From contig JAGAPM010000199.1 of NCBI GenBank assembly GCA_017623265.1, forward strand, positions 1 to 8,607: DNA of 8,607 nt, in the 5' to 3' direction. The notes beneath the pieces were generated by a model that searched no databases, was not told the DNA's origin, and saw only the letters and a list, made by a program, of their open reading frames with translations. Positions 1-6,583 of this stretch are shown here, one piece after another (position 1 is the first letter of the stretch; each line of letters opens with the position of its first letter). Origin of the DNA: Lentisphaeria bacterium. Lineage in GTDB: Bacteria; Verrucomicrobiota; Lentisphaeria; Victivallales; UBA1829. A program made the position numbers and the translations under genes.

Positions 1-32
1 AAAGCAAGCACTGTTTTGTGCTTGCTTTTTTT
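1..32 (+). terminator. Intrinsic terminator at left edge
   Basis: An 11-bp perfect stem (arms 1-11 and 18-28) encloses a 6-nt loop, and the 3' arm runs into seven consecutive T (26-32). On the plus strand this is a classic Rho-independent terminator for a gene lying left of the window. The same hairpin would also form in the minus-strand transcript coming from murI. Whether a U-tract follows in that direction depends on bases before position 1; the three A at 1-3 are consistent with a bidirectional terminator but do not prove it. Confidence 0.75.
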
Positions 33-40
33 GTGGGGTG

Positions 41-61
41 CAGCCCTGCGTGGCAGGGCTG
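41..61 (-). other. GC-rich stem-loop downstream of murI
   Basis: A perfect 9-bp inverted repeat (arms 41-49 and 53-61, CAGCCCTGC/GCAGGGCTG) has a 3-nt loop and lies 25 bp past the murI stop. No U-tract follows it on either strand, so it is not a standard intrinsic terminator. It could protect the 3' end of the murI message or act together with the A/T-flanked hairpin at 1-28. Only the structure is seen; the role is inferred. Confidence 0.5.
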
Positions 62-86
62 GGAGCCGCGCCGTCCTCCAGCCGTA

Positions 87-884
87 TCAATCGGTCAGGG
101 TGACTTTTCCCGGCTCCGGGACCTCGGTTCCGAGGAATCGGGAAGCCTGTTCGCGGAATCCGGATGCGATATCGCTGACATAAAGTTGCAGGGAGCCGTG
201 GCTGTCAGCGGGAGCGGGCAATCCGGCTTGTTCCAGATATTTTTTCAGATCGGCAGCTGCGGCATCGGCGCTGTCCACGATCCGGACTTTACCGTTATAA
301 TGTTCATTGATGGCGCCGGTCAACAGGGGATAGTGCGTGCATCCGAGCAGGATGGTATCGGGTTCGGGGATTTTTTCGAGATAGTGCCGGATGACTTCCC
401 GTGCGATCGGACCGTCCAGAATCCCTTCTTCCACCATGGGAACAAAGAGCGGACATTGCTTTGTGATGATTTCCAGTTCATTTCCATACCGTTCCCGCAG
501 CGCCTGAACGTATGCACCGCTGTTGATTGTGGCTCTTGTGCCGAGGACGGCGATCCGTCTTGCACCGGCGGCGGCATCGGCGCCGGGAGCGATCACGCCG
601 GAGATGTGCAGACCGGGAAACTGTTCCTGAAGGTGTGTCAGAGCTGTTGCAGAGACGGTGTTGCATGCTGCAACGATCGCTTTGACATTTTTGCTGATGA
701 GGAAAGCGGCATCCTGTCCGGCGAATGTCCGGATCGTTTCAGGGGACCGGTTGCCGTAAGGAACGCGGGCTGTATCGCCGAGATATATGATTTTTTCGTT
801 GGGCAGCAGTTTCCTTACTGCGGCGGCAACGGTCAATCCGCCAAGACCGGAATCGAAGATACCGATGGGCTGATCAGCAGTCAT
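87..884 (-). CDS. murI: Glutamate racemase MurI
   Basis: Converts L-glutamate to D-glutamate in the cytoplasm, supplying the D-Glu that MurD adds to the peptidoglycan stem peptide. It is 265 aa, the usual family length. The N-terminal motif GIFDSGLGGLT carries the conserved Asp11-Ser12. The two catalytic cysteines, which abstract and donate the alpha proton from opposite faces, are Cys74 in AACNTVSA and Cys182 in LGCTHYPLL, followed by His184. GDTARVPYG (residues 36-44) is also typical of the family. The ATG overlaps the stop of the upstream acetyltransferase gene by 4 bp (ATGA), and a GGAG sits 5 nt before it, so start and translational coupling are well supported. It is the last gene of the minus-strand cluster; hairpins follow at 41-61 and 1-28. 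Confidence 0.96.
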   Translation of the reverse strand: MTADQPIGIFDSGLGGLTVAAAVRKLLPNEKIIYLGDTARVPYGNRSPETIRTFAGQDAAFLISKNVKAIVAACNTVSATALTHLQEQFPGLHISGVIAPGADAAAGARRIAVLGTRATINSGAYVQALRERYGNELEIITKQCPLFVPMVEEGILDGPIAREVIRHYLEKIPEPDTILLGCTHYPLLTGAINEHYNGKVRIVDSADAAAADLKKYLEQAGLPAPADSHGSLQLYVSDIASGFREQASRFLGTEVPEPGKVTLTD

Positions 885-1330
885 GCCAGCTCCATCAGCA
901 CGGCGATTTCATCGCAATGATCTTTTTTGGAACAGCGTTCGCAGTCACTCCAGATCTTTTCGGGGAAGAGCGTTTTCTCCACGACCCGGAACCCGAGGCG
1001 CTGGAAAAAGTTGTCCCGGTATGTCAGCGCAAAAAGTCTGGCATTTTTTCCTGCGAGGATATTCATCTGTTCGGTAACCAGCATGGATGCCAGCCCCATG
1101 TTCTGAAATTTTTCAGAGACGGCAAGGGAGCGGACTTCATAGAGTTCATTTCCATAATCCCGGAGCGCAGCGCAGCCGGCGACTTCACCGTTGACGCACG
1201 CCACATGAAAGGTATCGATCTGCAACAGAATATCCATTTGCGGACGGGGCAGCAGAAGACGCTGTTCCGCAAATGCCGCCAAAACCTGATAAATTGCCGG
1301 GACATCAGCTTCGACAGCTTTCCGGATCAT
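881..1330 (-). CDS. Short ArgA-like GNAT acetyltransferase (probable N-acetylglutamate synthase)
   Basis: A single-domain GNAT protein that probably makes N-acetylglutamate from L-glutamate and acetyl-CoA, the first step of arginine synthesis. With the start chosen here it is 149 aa and begins MIRKAVEADV, the normal beta-1 strand of the fold. The acetyl-CoA loop is QNMGLA (residues 76-81). The C-terminal half (LFALTYRDNFFQRLGF, then FPEKIW) resembles the C-terminus of ArgA and of the short stand-alone ArgA-like synthases. A cysteine cluster C-x2-C-x5-C follows (Cys130, 133, 139). There is no amino-acid-kinase domain, so arginine feedback must differ from that of E. coli ArgA. An upstream in-frame ATG at 1357 overlaps the accA stop as ATGA and would add nine residues; I prefer 1330 because AGGA lies 4 nt before it and the fold starts there. 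Substrate is inferred from sequence resemblance; another acyl acceptor is possible. Confidence 0.8.
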   Translation of the reverse strand: MIRKAVEADVPAIYQVLAAFAEQRLLLPRPQMDILLQIDTFHVACVNGEVAGCAALRDYGNELYEVRSLAVSEKFQNMGLASMLVTEQMNILAGKNARLFALTYRDNFFQRLGFRVVEKTLFPEKIWSDCERCSKKDHCDEIAVLMELA

Positions 1331-1334
1331 GATT

Positions 1335-1339
1335 TCCTG
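1335..1339 (-). promoter_or_regulatory. Shine-Dalgarno site deciding the GNAT start
   Basis: On the minus strand CAGGA, read as CAGGAAATCATG, precedes the ATG at 1330 by 4 nt. The competing ATG at 1357 is preceded only by an A-rich run in the accA tail codons with no GGAG-like core. This favours the 149-aa product, although the ATGA overlap could still allow some coupled initiation at 1357. Confidence 0.5.
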
Positions 1340-1353
1340 AGAGGTACAGCTGC

Positions 1354-2400
1354 TCATTTTTTTGCTTTCGCTTTGGACTTCTTTTCGGGTGCAGTTTCTG
1401 CGGCTTCCGGTTCAGTACCTTCTGTATCTTCTTCAACGGGATCCGGTTCATTGTAAAATGCGACGGACCGGAAATGTTCATAACGCTGTTCCCGGAGCTG
1501 CTTGGGAGTCCAGGTTTTGAATTCATCCAAAGCCTTTTCCACTGCTTCTGCCAGATATTTTGCTGCTGTATCATAATCCTTGTGAGCGCCGCCGACGGGT
1601 TCTTCCACCACGCCGTCAATGATTTTGAGGCGGAGCAGATCGTTTGCCGTCAGGTTCAGTGCGGCGGCAGCCCGTTCGGAGAATGCTCTGTCCTTCCAGA
1701 GGATCGCTGCGCAGCCTTCGGGCGTGATCACGGAATAATACGCATCTTCCATGAGCATGACCTTGTTTCCGACGCCGATCCCGAGAGCGCCGCCGGAACC
1801 GCCTTCACCGATCACTACGCAGATCACCGGCACATCCAGTGCAAACATATCCCGCAGATTGACTGCAATGGCTTCACCGATATGACGTTCTTCCGATGCC
1901 ACTCCGGGGAATGCACCGGGGGTATCAATGAACGTGACGATCGGCACATTCGCCAGATTGGCGATCTGCATGAGGCGGAGTGCTTTCCGGTATCCTTCCG
2001 GATGAGGGCAGCCGAAGTTGCGGAACACGCTTTCCTTGGTGTTTCTGCCCTTCTGGGTACCAATGACCATGACCGGTTTCCCATTCAGCTTTGCAAAGCC
2101 GCCGACGATCGCCGGGTCATCAGCAAAACGCCGGTCACCGTGCATTTCCAGAAAGTCTGTGAAGATCCGTTCAATGTAGTCGAGCGTATACGGGCGGTTC
2201 GGATGGCGGGCGAGCTGTACGCGCTGCCACGGGGTCAGATGCTCGTAAATGTTCTGTTTTGTCTCTTCCAGTTTTTTACGGAGTGCGTCCAATTCCGTAT
2301 CGGCATCCAGATTGTTTGCACTGCTGAGATTTTCCCATTCCTGCAGTTTTTCTTCCAGTTCGGCAATGGGTTTTTCAAAATCGAGGATTACATTTGCCAT
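1354..2400 (-). CDS. accA: Acetyl-CoA carboxylase carboxyltransferase subunit alpha AccA
   Basis: Works with AccD to transfer the carboxyl group from biotinylated AccB to acetyl-CoA, giving malonyl-CoA for fatty-acid synthesis in the cytoplasm. An N-terminal helical region (about residues 4-60, FEKPIAELEEKLQEW) leads into the crotonase-like carboxyltransferase fold. Hallmarks include HPNRPYTLDYI (66-76), FLEMHGDRRFADD (83-95), FIDTPGAFPG (157-166), the glycine-rich oxyanion loop GEGGSGGALGIGVGN (198-212) and SVITPEGCAAILWKD (223-237). AAGGAGA at 2409-2415 lies 8 nt before the ATG, a strong ribosome site. The protein is 348 aa, about 30 longer than the 319-aa E. coli enzyme. The extra part is an acidic Glu/Pro/Thr/Ala tail ending in a Lys/Ala-rich stretch (318-348). 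accD is not adjacent, so the two subunits are encoded apart or outside the window. Confidence 0.97.
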   Translation of the reverse strand: MANVILDFEKPIAELEEKLQEWENLSSANNLDADTELDALRKKLEETKQNIYEHLTPWQRVQLARHPNRPYTLDYIERIFTDFLEMHGDRRFADDPAIVGGFAKLNGKPVMVIGTQKGRNTKESVFRNFGCPHPEGYRKALRLMQIANLANVPIVTFIDTPGAFPGVASEERHIGEAIAVNLRDMFALDVPVICVVIGEGGSGGALGIGVGNKVMLMEDAYYSVITPEGCAAILWKDRAFSERAAAALNLTANDLLRLKIIDGVVEEPVGGAHKDYDTAAKYLAEAVEKALDEFKTWTPKQLREQRYEHFRSVAFYNEPDPVEEDTEGTEPEAAETAPEKKSKAKAKK

Positions 2401-2428
2401 AATCGCATTCTCCTTGGTGAACTGCGCT

Positions 2429-3301
2429 TCATTTGTAGCGGATCAGCATTTTCGTGTTCAGTTTAGCCGGTATGAGTGCTTTCAGGATCGTCCAATCGCT
2501 GTCGGTCAAGCCGCAGGATTGCCAGAATGCCTGATTGTTGTGATCGAAATAAAAGGATTCCCGGGTGCTTTCGGGAATATTTTTCAGAGAGAATACCCAG
2601 AGGAGTTTATCTGCCTGATAGACCAGAAACGTATTGTTTGCCCGGTCCAGAAAACCATAGTATTTTACGGGAATCTGCAACTTTTGATTGATTTTGAGCC
2701 GATCCGGATTCTGCAGCTGGGAGGCCTTTACAATGTCGTCCATGGAAACACCGTATTTTTTTGCGATGGTGCTGAGGAATTCCCGGTTGCTGACCACGTG
2801 AACGATGGTGTTCTTCAGCTCTCCGCTTTTGAACAGGCGACTGGTGCAGTATGCCAGATTTTTCTGTGCGTATCCGTAATAGTTATGGGTGCTGGGGTGG
2901 GATTGAAAATAAGTCTGAAGTTTTCTGCGCGCATCTTCCAGTTTATTGCTCTTGATGAGCTGGACGATCTCATTGTTGAATGCTGCCGTAATGCCGGTAA
3001 GTTCCGTACTTTTAATGACGGCAACCTTCGGCTCTTTGACCGGCTCTCTGACCGGCTCTCTGACCGGCTGAACCGATTCGACCGGAGCAGGTTTCTCCTG
3101 AACAAGAAGCTCATGTGCCGTAGAGGTCTGTTCCTCTTCTTCTTCAGACATGGAGTCATAGACTTCCCAGGCACCATAGAGCAGACCGCAGACGAGGAGG
3201 ATAACGATGATCGCAGTTGTGATCTTTCCCGGCCCTTTGCTGCGCTGGGGTCGATACGGGGTGATCGGTTTCCCGCGGAATGTATAATGCAGATTTCCCA
3301 T
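2429..3301 (-). CDS. Membrane-anchored LysM-domain protein
   Basis: A 290-aa envelope protein of unknown exact role. The first 26 residues are basic, followed by one hydrophobic segment (about 27-43, ITTAIIVILLVCGLLYG), suggesting an N-in signal anchor with the rest in the periplasm. Next come an acidic patch (SEEEEE, 52-57) and a Pro/Glu/Val linker with the repeated tetrapeptide REPV (about 72-91). A charged helical segment (105-160) leads to a LysM peptidoglycan-binding domain at 167-211, starting VHVVSNREFLSTIAKKYGV and ending INQKLQIP. The last 79 residues start like the first strands of a YkuD L,D-transpeptidase (GFLDRANNTFLVYQADKLLW) but have no HG...SHGC catalytic motif. It probably binds cell wall without transpeptidase activity. 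It lies 28 bp before accA on the same strand, so it is likely the first gene of that operon. A candidate promoter lies just upstream; the ribosome site is weak. Confidence 0.85.
   Translation of the reverse strand: MGNLHYTFRGKPITPYRPQRSKGPGKITTAIIVILLVCGLLYGAWEVYDSMSEEEEEQTSTAHELLVQEKPAPVESVQPVREPVREPVKEPKVAVIKSTELTGITAAFNNEIVQLIKSNKLEDARRKLQTYFQSHPSTHNYYGYAQKNLAYCTSRLFKSGELKNTIVHVVSNREFLSTIAKKYGVSMDDIVKASQLQNPDRLKINQKLQIPVKYYGFLDRANNTFLVYQADKLLWVFSLKNIPESTRESFYFDHNNQAFWQSCGLTDSDWTILKALIPAKLNTKMLIRYK
3037..3069. repeat. 12-bp tandem repeat inside the LysM gene
   Basis: The unit TGACCGGCTCTC (plus-strand sense) occurs perfectly at 3037-3048 and 3049-3060, with a partial third copy TGACCGGCT at 3061-3069. 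On the coding strand it encodes the REPV repeat of the periplasmic linker. The unit is a multiple of three, so copy-number change would lengthen or shorten the linker without shifting frame. Confidence 0.85.
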
Positions 3302-3346
3302 GATTCAGCTTTCTGTTTACGGTGCAATTTTACAAGTTATTCAGAT

Positions 3347-3375
3347 AATATACACCCGGAAACGCAATTTGGCAA
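3347..3375 (-). promoter_or_regulatory. Candidate sigma70-type promoter for lysM-accA-GNAT-murI
   Basis: On the minus strand TTGCCA (3375-3370) is followed, after exactly 17 bp, by TATATT (3352-3347). This gives four to five of six matches to each consensus box at the ideal spacing. Transcription would begin near 3340, leaving about 39 nt of leader before the LysM ATG. No terminator hairpin separates truA from this site, so read-through from truA is also expected. Confidence 0.55.
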
Positions 3376-3385
3376 ATTATTTTTT

Positions 3386-4228
3386 TCAATAAAGCCAAAA
3401 AGGTGGCGAATCCACCCTGTCGGTTCGCCATTCTTCCGGTTGGTAATAGACTTTCTTCAAGAACAGACCTTTTGCCGGAGCGGTATCTTTGCAGGCAAGA
3501 CGGTTTTTTGCTTCGAGCATTTCTTTGATCGCCTTCGGCGGGAGTTTGCCGCGACCGACAAAGACCAGCGCCCCGACCATGCTCCGGACCATTTTGTAAA
3601 GGAAGCCGGTCCCGATGAAACGCATACAGATCAGCGGTCCGAAGGTCGTTACATCGGTTTGCAGGATCAGCCGGACAGGATCATCAATGCTGCCCCGATC
3701 AACGGTGAAAGTGGAAAAATCATGTTCGCCTTCCAGATATTTGATCGCTTTGCGCAGGGCTTCGATATCTGTCATATCATCCAATAGCCAGCTGTACCGG
3801 TTGGTGAACGGGTTGATGTCGCCGGTATTGACTACGTAAACATAAGACTTTGCATGCGCAGAGAAACGGGCATTGAAGCCTTCCGGCATATCTTCAATGG
3901 ACCGGATCCGGATGTCGGGCGGGAGCAGACGGTTCAGCGCCTTGTGTACTTTCCATGTGGGGATCAGCGGGTGATCCGGCAGTTTGCAGGACGCCACCAG
4001 CCCGAGCGCATGTACTCCGGCATCGGTCCGGCTGCTTCCCTGGATCCGGATCTCTCTGCCGCCGAAGAGCTTGCAGAGCCGTTCCTCCACCACTTCCTGT
4101 ACGGTGATCCCGTTCGGCTGCCGCTGCCAGCCGTGGTATGCTGTGCCATCATACGCCAGTTCCATTTTTACGGTCCGTTCCACTGCATCTTCTGCGGGGC
4201 GTGCGGGATTTATGATCGTATCACTCAT
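3386..4228 (-). CDS. truA: tRNA pseudouridine synthase TruA
   Basis: Isomerises uridine to pseudouridine at positions 38-40 of the tRNA anticodon stem-loop. With the ATG at 4228 the protein is 280 aa, normal for TruA. Motifs seen: MELAYDGTAYHGWQRQPNG near the N-terminus, the catalytic loop GSSRTDAGVHALG with the nucleophilic Asp69, FNARFSAHAKSYVYVV, the HDFSTFTVD region, and GTGFLYKMVRSMVGALVFVGRGKL near the C-terminus. The reading frame stays open upstream to a TTG at 4324, adding 32 low-complexity residues. I reject that start because it is not ATG, the added residues are unlike TruA, and they would cover the divergent promoter region. No strong Shine-Dalgarno is seen at 4228, and an internal ATG at 4165 is possible. 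It is transcribed divergently from the protease gene and is the first gene of the minus-strand run. Confidence 0.94.
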   Translation of the reverse strand: MSDTIINPARPAEDAVERTVKMELAYDGTAYHGWQRQPNGITVQEVVEERLCKLFGGREIRIQGSSRTDAGVHALGLVASCKLPDHPLIPTWKVHKALNRLLPPDIRIRSIEDMPEGFNARFSAHAKSYVYVVNTGDINPFTNRYSWLLDDMTDIEALRKAIKYLEGEHDFSTFTVDRGSIDDPVRLILQTDVTTFGPLICMRFIGTGFLYKMVRSMVGALVFVGRGKLPPKAIKEMLEAKNRLACKDTAPAKGLFLKKVYYQPEEWRTDRVDSPPFWLY

Positions 4229-4268
4229 AATGAGGTTTTCAACTTTCTGTTTTTGTGCTGTTCCGGAT

Positions 4269-4296
4269 ACTTTACCCTGTTCTTCTGTTTTTTCAA
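4269..4296 (-). promoter_or_regulatory. Candidate promoter for truA
   Basis: On the minus strand TTGAAA (4296-4291; five of six to consensus) and TAAAGT (4274-4269; four of six) are 16 bp apart. Transcription would start near 4262, about 34 nt before the TruA ATG at 4228. The region is AT-rich, so chance matches are likely and this is only a candidate. Confidence 0.4.
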
Positions 4297-4301
4297 TAAT
4301 C

Positions 4302-4321
4302 TTTTCGTGAAAAAACGAAAA
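4302..4321. repeat. Inverted repeat between divergent promoters (possible operator)
   Basis: A perfect 7-bp inverted repeat, TTTTCGT (4302-4308) and ACGAAAA (4315-4321), is separated by 6 nt. It lies in the gap between the candidate -35 boxes of the truA (4291-4296) and protease (4326-4331) promoters, centred at 4311.5. A dimeric regulator bound here could affect both genes. It is too AT-rich to be a convincing terminator. The repeat is seen; operator function is inferred. Confidence 0.35.
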
Positions 4322-4325
4322 CAAT

Positions 4326-4353
4326 TTGAATTTTTCTCATCGGGGCTTATATT
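4326..4353 (+). promoter_or_regulatory. Candidate promoter for the S41 protease-symporter unit
   Basis: TTGAAT (4326-4331) and TATATT (4348-4353) are 16 bp apart. Reading the first box as TTTGAA gives 17 bp. Transcription would start near 4360, about 45 nt before the chosen protease ATG. Confidence 0.5.
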
Positions 4354-4404
4354 ACTACGGTAAATTTATTTTTAACGGATCGGATGAAAGGCTGTGACCA
4401 AATA

Positions 4405-6540
4405 ATGAAAAACCGTATATTCTTACTGCTGCTTTGCGTTTTGCTGGCTATCCCCGGCTTGAGCGGGATTTTTGCGGGTACCCGCACACCGCAGAATGAT
4501 ACATTTACTGACAGTGAAAAACAAAAAGAACTTTCCGGGATTTCCCGCCTGGCGGTATCCTGTTTTACCCGATTGCATTACAATGCCGCCCCGCTGGATC
4601 AGAAAAAATCAGAAATGGCGTTTCAGGAATATCTGAAGTTTCTGGATCCGATGAAAATCTATCTGACCGAGCAGGATATTAAAGAGTTTTCCCGCGATCC
4701 GAAAGCCTTCGCCAGAAGTTTTGCATCCGGCAATCTTCAACTTGCCATGAAGATGTACCGGCTGCTGCGTCAGCGTCAGCGGGAATATTGCGATTTCGCA
4801 GAAAAACTGCTGGAATCTCCACCTGCTGATTTCCTGTCCGGGAACGACACTTACCGGATCGACCGTAAAGATGCAGCATGGTTGAGCGATCCCTCCCGGC
4901 TTCCGGAATTGTGGGAAAAACGGTTGAAGAATGAGTTGATTGTGCTGAGTCTTTCCGATCGTGCCATTGAGCAGGAGATCGCAAAGAAAAAAGCGGAAAA
5001 GTCATCCGATCTCCCTGAAATGCCGAAAAAGAATGCAAAAGAACGCCTGAAACAACGTTTGGAATATCTGCGCCGGATCGGGGATGAACTGGAAGCGATC
5101 GACGTGGCGGAGATGTTCCTCAATTCCATCGCTGCGGTCTACGATCCCCATACTTCCTATCTCTCGCCTGTAACAGATGAAGACTTCAATATTTCCATGT
5201 CCCTGAAACTTTCCGGGATCGGAGCCGTGCTGACAACGGAAGATGATTACACAAAGATCGTGGAAGTCATGCCCGGCGGTCCGGCGGATAAAGACGGAAG
5301 ACTTCAGGCTGGTGACCGGATCATTGCCGTGGCACAGGCGGGCAAGGAGGCAGAGGATATTATCGGGATGCCGCTTCAGAAAGTTGTCCGGAAGATCCGC
5401 GGTCCGGTGGGAACCGCTGTTACATTGACCGTCCTTCAGGCGAAGAATGGCGGCATCAACAGTGTTCCGGTCAAGATCACGCTGACCCGTGCGGAAGTCA
5501 TGGTGAAAGACTCTGAAGCCAAAGGAGAAGTCCGTACGGTCATAGATGAGAACGGGAATGAACGGAAGTTGGGGGTGATCTCGCTGCCGTCCTTCTATCT
5601 CGATTTTGATGCTGCCTCTAAAGGCGATCCAAACTACAAATGTGCCTCCCGGGATGTCCGGAACATTCTGCTGGATTTCAAGAAACAGGGCGTCGATGGC
5701 GTGATCCTCGACCTGCGTTCCAATGGCGGCGGAAGCCTTGCAGATGTGGTGACGCTCTGCGGACTTTTCATCAAAGATGGTCCCATGGTTCAGGTCCGCT
5801 CCCGCAATTCCACCGAGACGCTGGATGATGAAGATGGCGGGAAGGTCGTTTATGACAAACCTATGATCGTTCTGGTGAACCGTCTCAGCGCTTCCGCTTC
5901 CGAGATCTTTGCCGGAGCGATCCGTGACTACGGCAGAGGAATCGTCGTCGGGGACAGCAAGACCCATGGCAAAGGTACGGTCCAGACGGTCAAACATCTG
6001 GATCCCATGATGCCGTTTATGGTCGGAAAGAAGATCAAAGGCGGTTCGGTCAAGATCACGATCGCCAAATTTTACCGGGTCAACGGGGAATCCACTCAGC
6101 TCAAAGGCGTTACGCCGGATATTATTTTCCCATCCTTCTTTGATGTTATGGATCTGGGAGAAGATAAACTGGATAACCCGCTCCCGTGGGATACGATCGT
6201 TCCCGCCCGGTTCCGGAGGGTGAATGGTGCCGAAGTGATGGAAGCAATGATCCCTGAACTGCAGAAACGTTCCGCTGCCCGTGTCGCAGGGAATAAAGAT
6301 TTTCAGATGCTGAATGTGGATATCGCACGTTTCAAAAAGATTCAGGATCAGAAAGATGTCAGCCTGAATCTGGAAGAACGCTGGATCAGTTATCAGGATG
6401 AAAAGAAAGTGGAAGAAGAACAGCGCAAACTGTTCAAGCTGGATGGCGATTCCAAAGACGGCAAGAAGAAAAAAGAAAAAGACATCTATCTGGAAGAATG
6501 CCTGAACATTCTGCAGGATATGATTACGCTGAAGAAATAA
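4405..6540 (+). CDS. Carboxy-terminal processing (tail-specific) protease, S41 family, Prc/CtpA type
   Basis: A secreted serine protease that cleaves proteins near their C-termini in the periplasm. It is 711 aa from this start and matches the long Prc/Tsp class rather than short CtpA. Numbering below is from the alternative ATG at 4384 (718 aa). The signal peptide is about residues 8-31 (MKNRIFLLLLCVLLAI, likely cut after GIFA). A helical N-terminal Tsp domain (about 45-265) ends in AVYDPHTSYLSP. A PDZ domain spans about 272-355, with GIGAVL, MPGGPADKDGRLQAGDRI and VVRKIRGPVGT. The protease core is about 395-585. ILDLRSNGGGSL precedes the catalytic Ser504 of SASASEIFAGA and Lys530 of HGKGTVQ, with Gln534 completing the Ser-Lys-Gln arrangement known from E. 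coli Prc. There is one extra residue between Ser and Lys compared with E. coli. The Lys/Glu-rich C-terminal domain follows (590-718). I chose the ATG at 4405 because it directly begins a standard signal peptide; 4384 would add seven residues. putP follows after 43 bp with no terminator. Confidence 0.94.
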   Translation: MKNRIFLLLLCVLLAIPGLSGIFAGTRTPQNDTFTDSEKQKELSGISRLAVSCFTRLHYNAAPLDQKKSEMAFQEYLKFLDPMKIYLTEQDIKEFSRDPKAFARSFASGNLQLAMKMYRLLRQRQREYCDFAEKLLESPPADFLSGNDTYRIDRKDAAWLSDPSRLPELWEKRLKNELIVLSLSDRAIEQEIAKKKAEKSSDLPEMPKKNAKERLKQRLEYLRRIGDELEAIDVAEMFLNSIAAVYDPHTSYLSPVTDEDFNISMSLKLSGIGAVLTTEDDYTKIVEVMPGGPADKDGRLQAGDRIIAVAQAGKEAEDIIGMPLQKVVRKIRGPVGTAVTLTVLQAKNGGINSVPVKITLTRAEVMVKDSEAKGEVRTVIDENGNERKLGVISLPSFYLDFDAASKGDPNYKCASRDVRNILLDFKKQGVDGVILDLRSNGGGSLADVVTLCGLFIKDGPMVQVRSRNSTETLDDEDGGKVVYDKPMIVLVNRLSASASEIFAGAIRDYGRGIVVGDSKTHGKGTVQTVKHLDPMMPFMVGKKIKGGSVKITIAKFYRVNGESTQLKGVTPDIIFPSFFDVMDLGEDKLDNPLPWDTIVPARFRRVNGAEVMEAMIPELQKRSAARVAGNKDFQMLNVDIARFKKIQDQKDVSLNLEERWISYQDEKKVEEEQRKLFKLDGDSKDGKKKKEKDIYLEECLNILQDMITLKK

Positions 6541-6583
6541 CCAATCGTTCAAATAAATAACAACAGAAAGGAATCTTAACCGC

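Noticed and set aside
2249..3787. A 512-aa plus-strand open frame across accA, the LysM gene and truA
   Set aside because: It crosses three recognisable minus-strand genes and their promoter, with no domain of its own.
4302..4321. The inverted repeat with flanking T-runs as an intrinsic terminator
   Set aside because: The stem is only 7 bp and mostly A-T, and it lies upstream of both divergent genes where no transcript should end.
4229..4324. N-terminal extension of TruA to a TTG start at 4324
   Set aside because: The added residues are low-complexity and unlike TruA, the start is TTG, and the extension would overlap the divergent promoter region. The ATG at 4228 gives the normal length.
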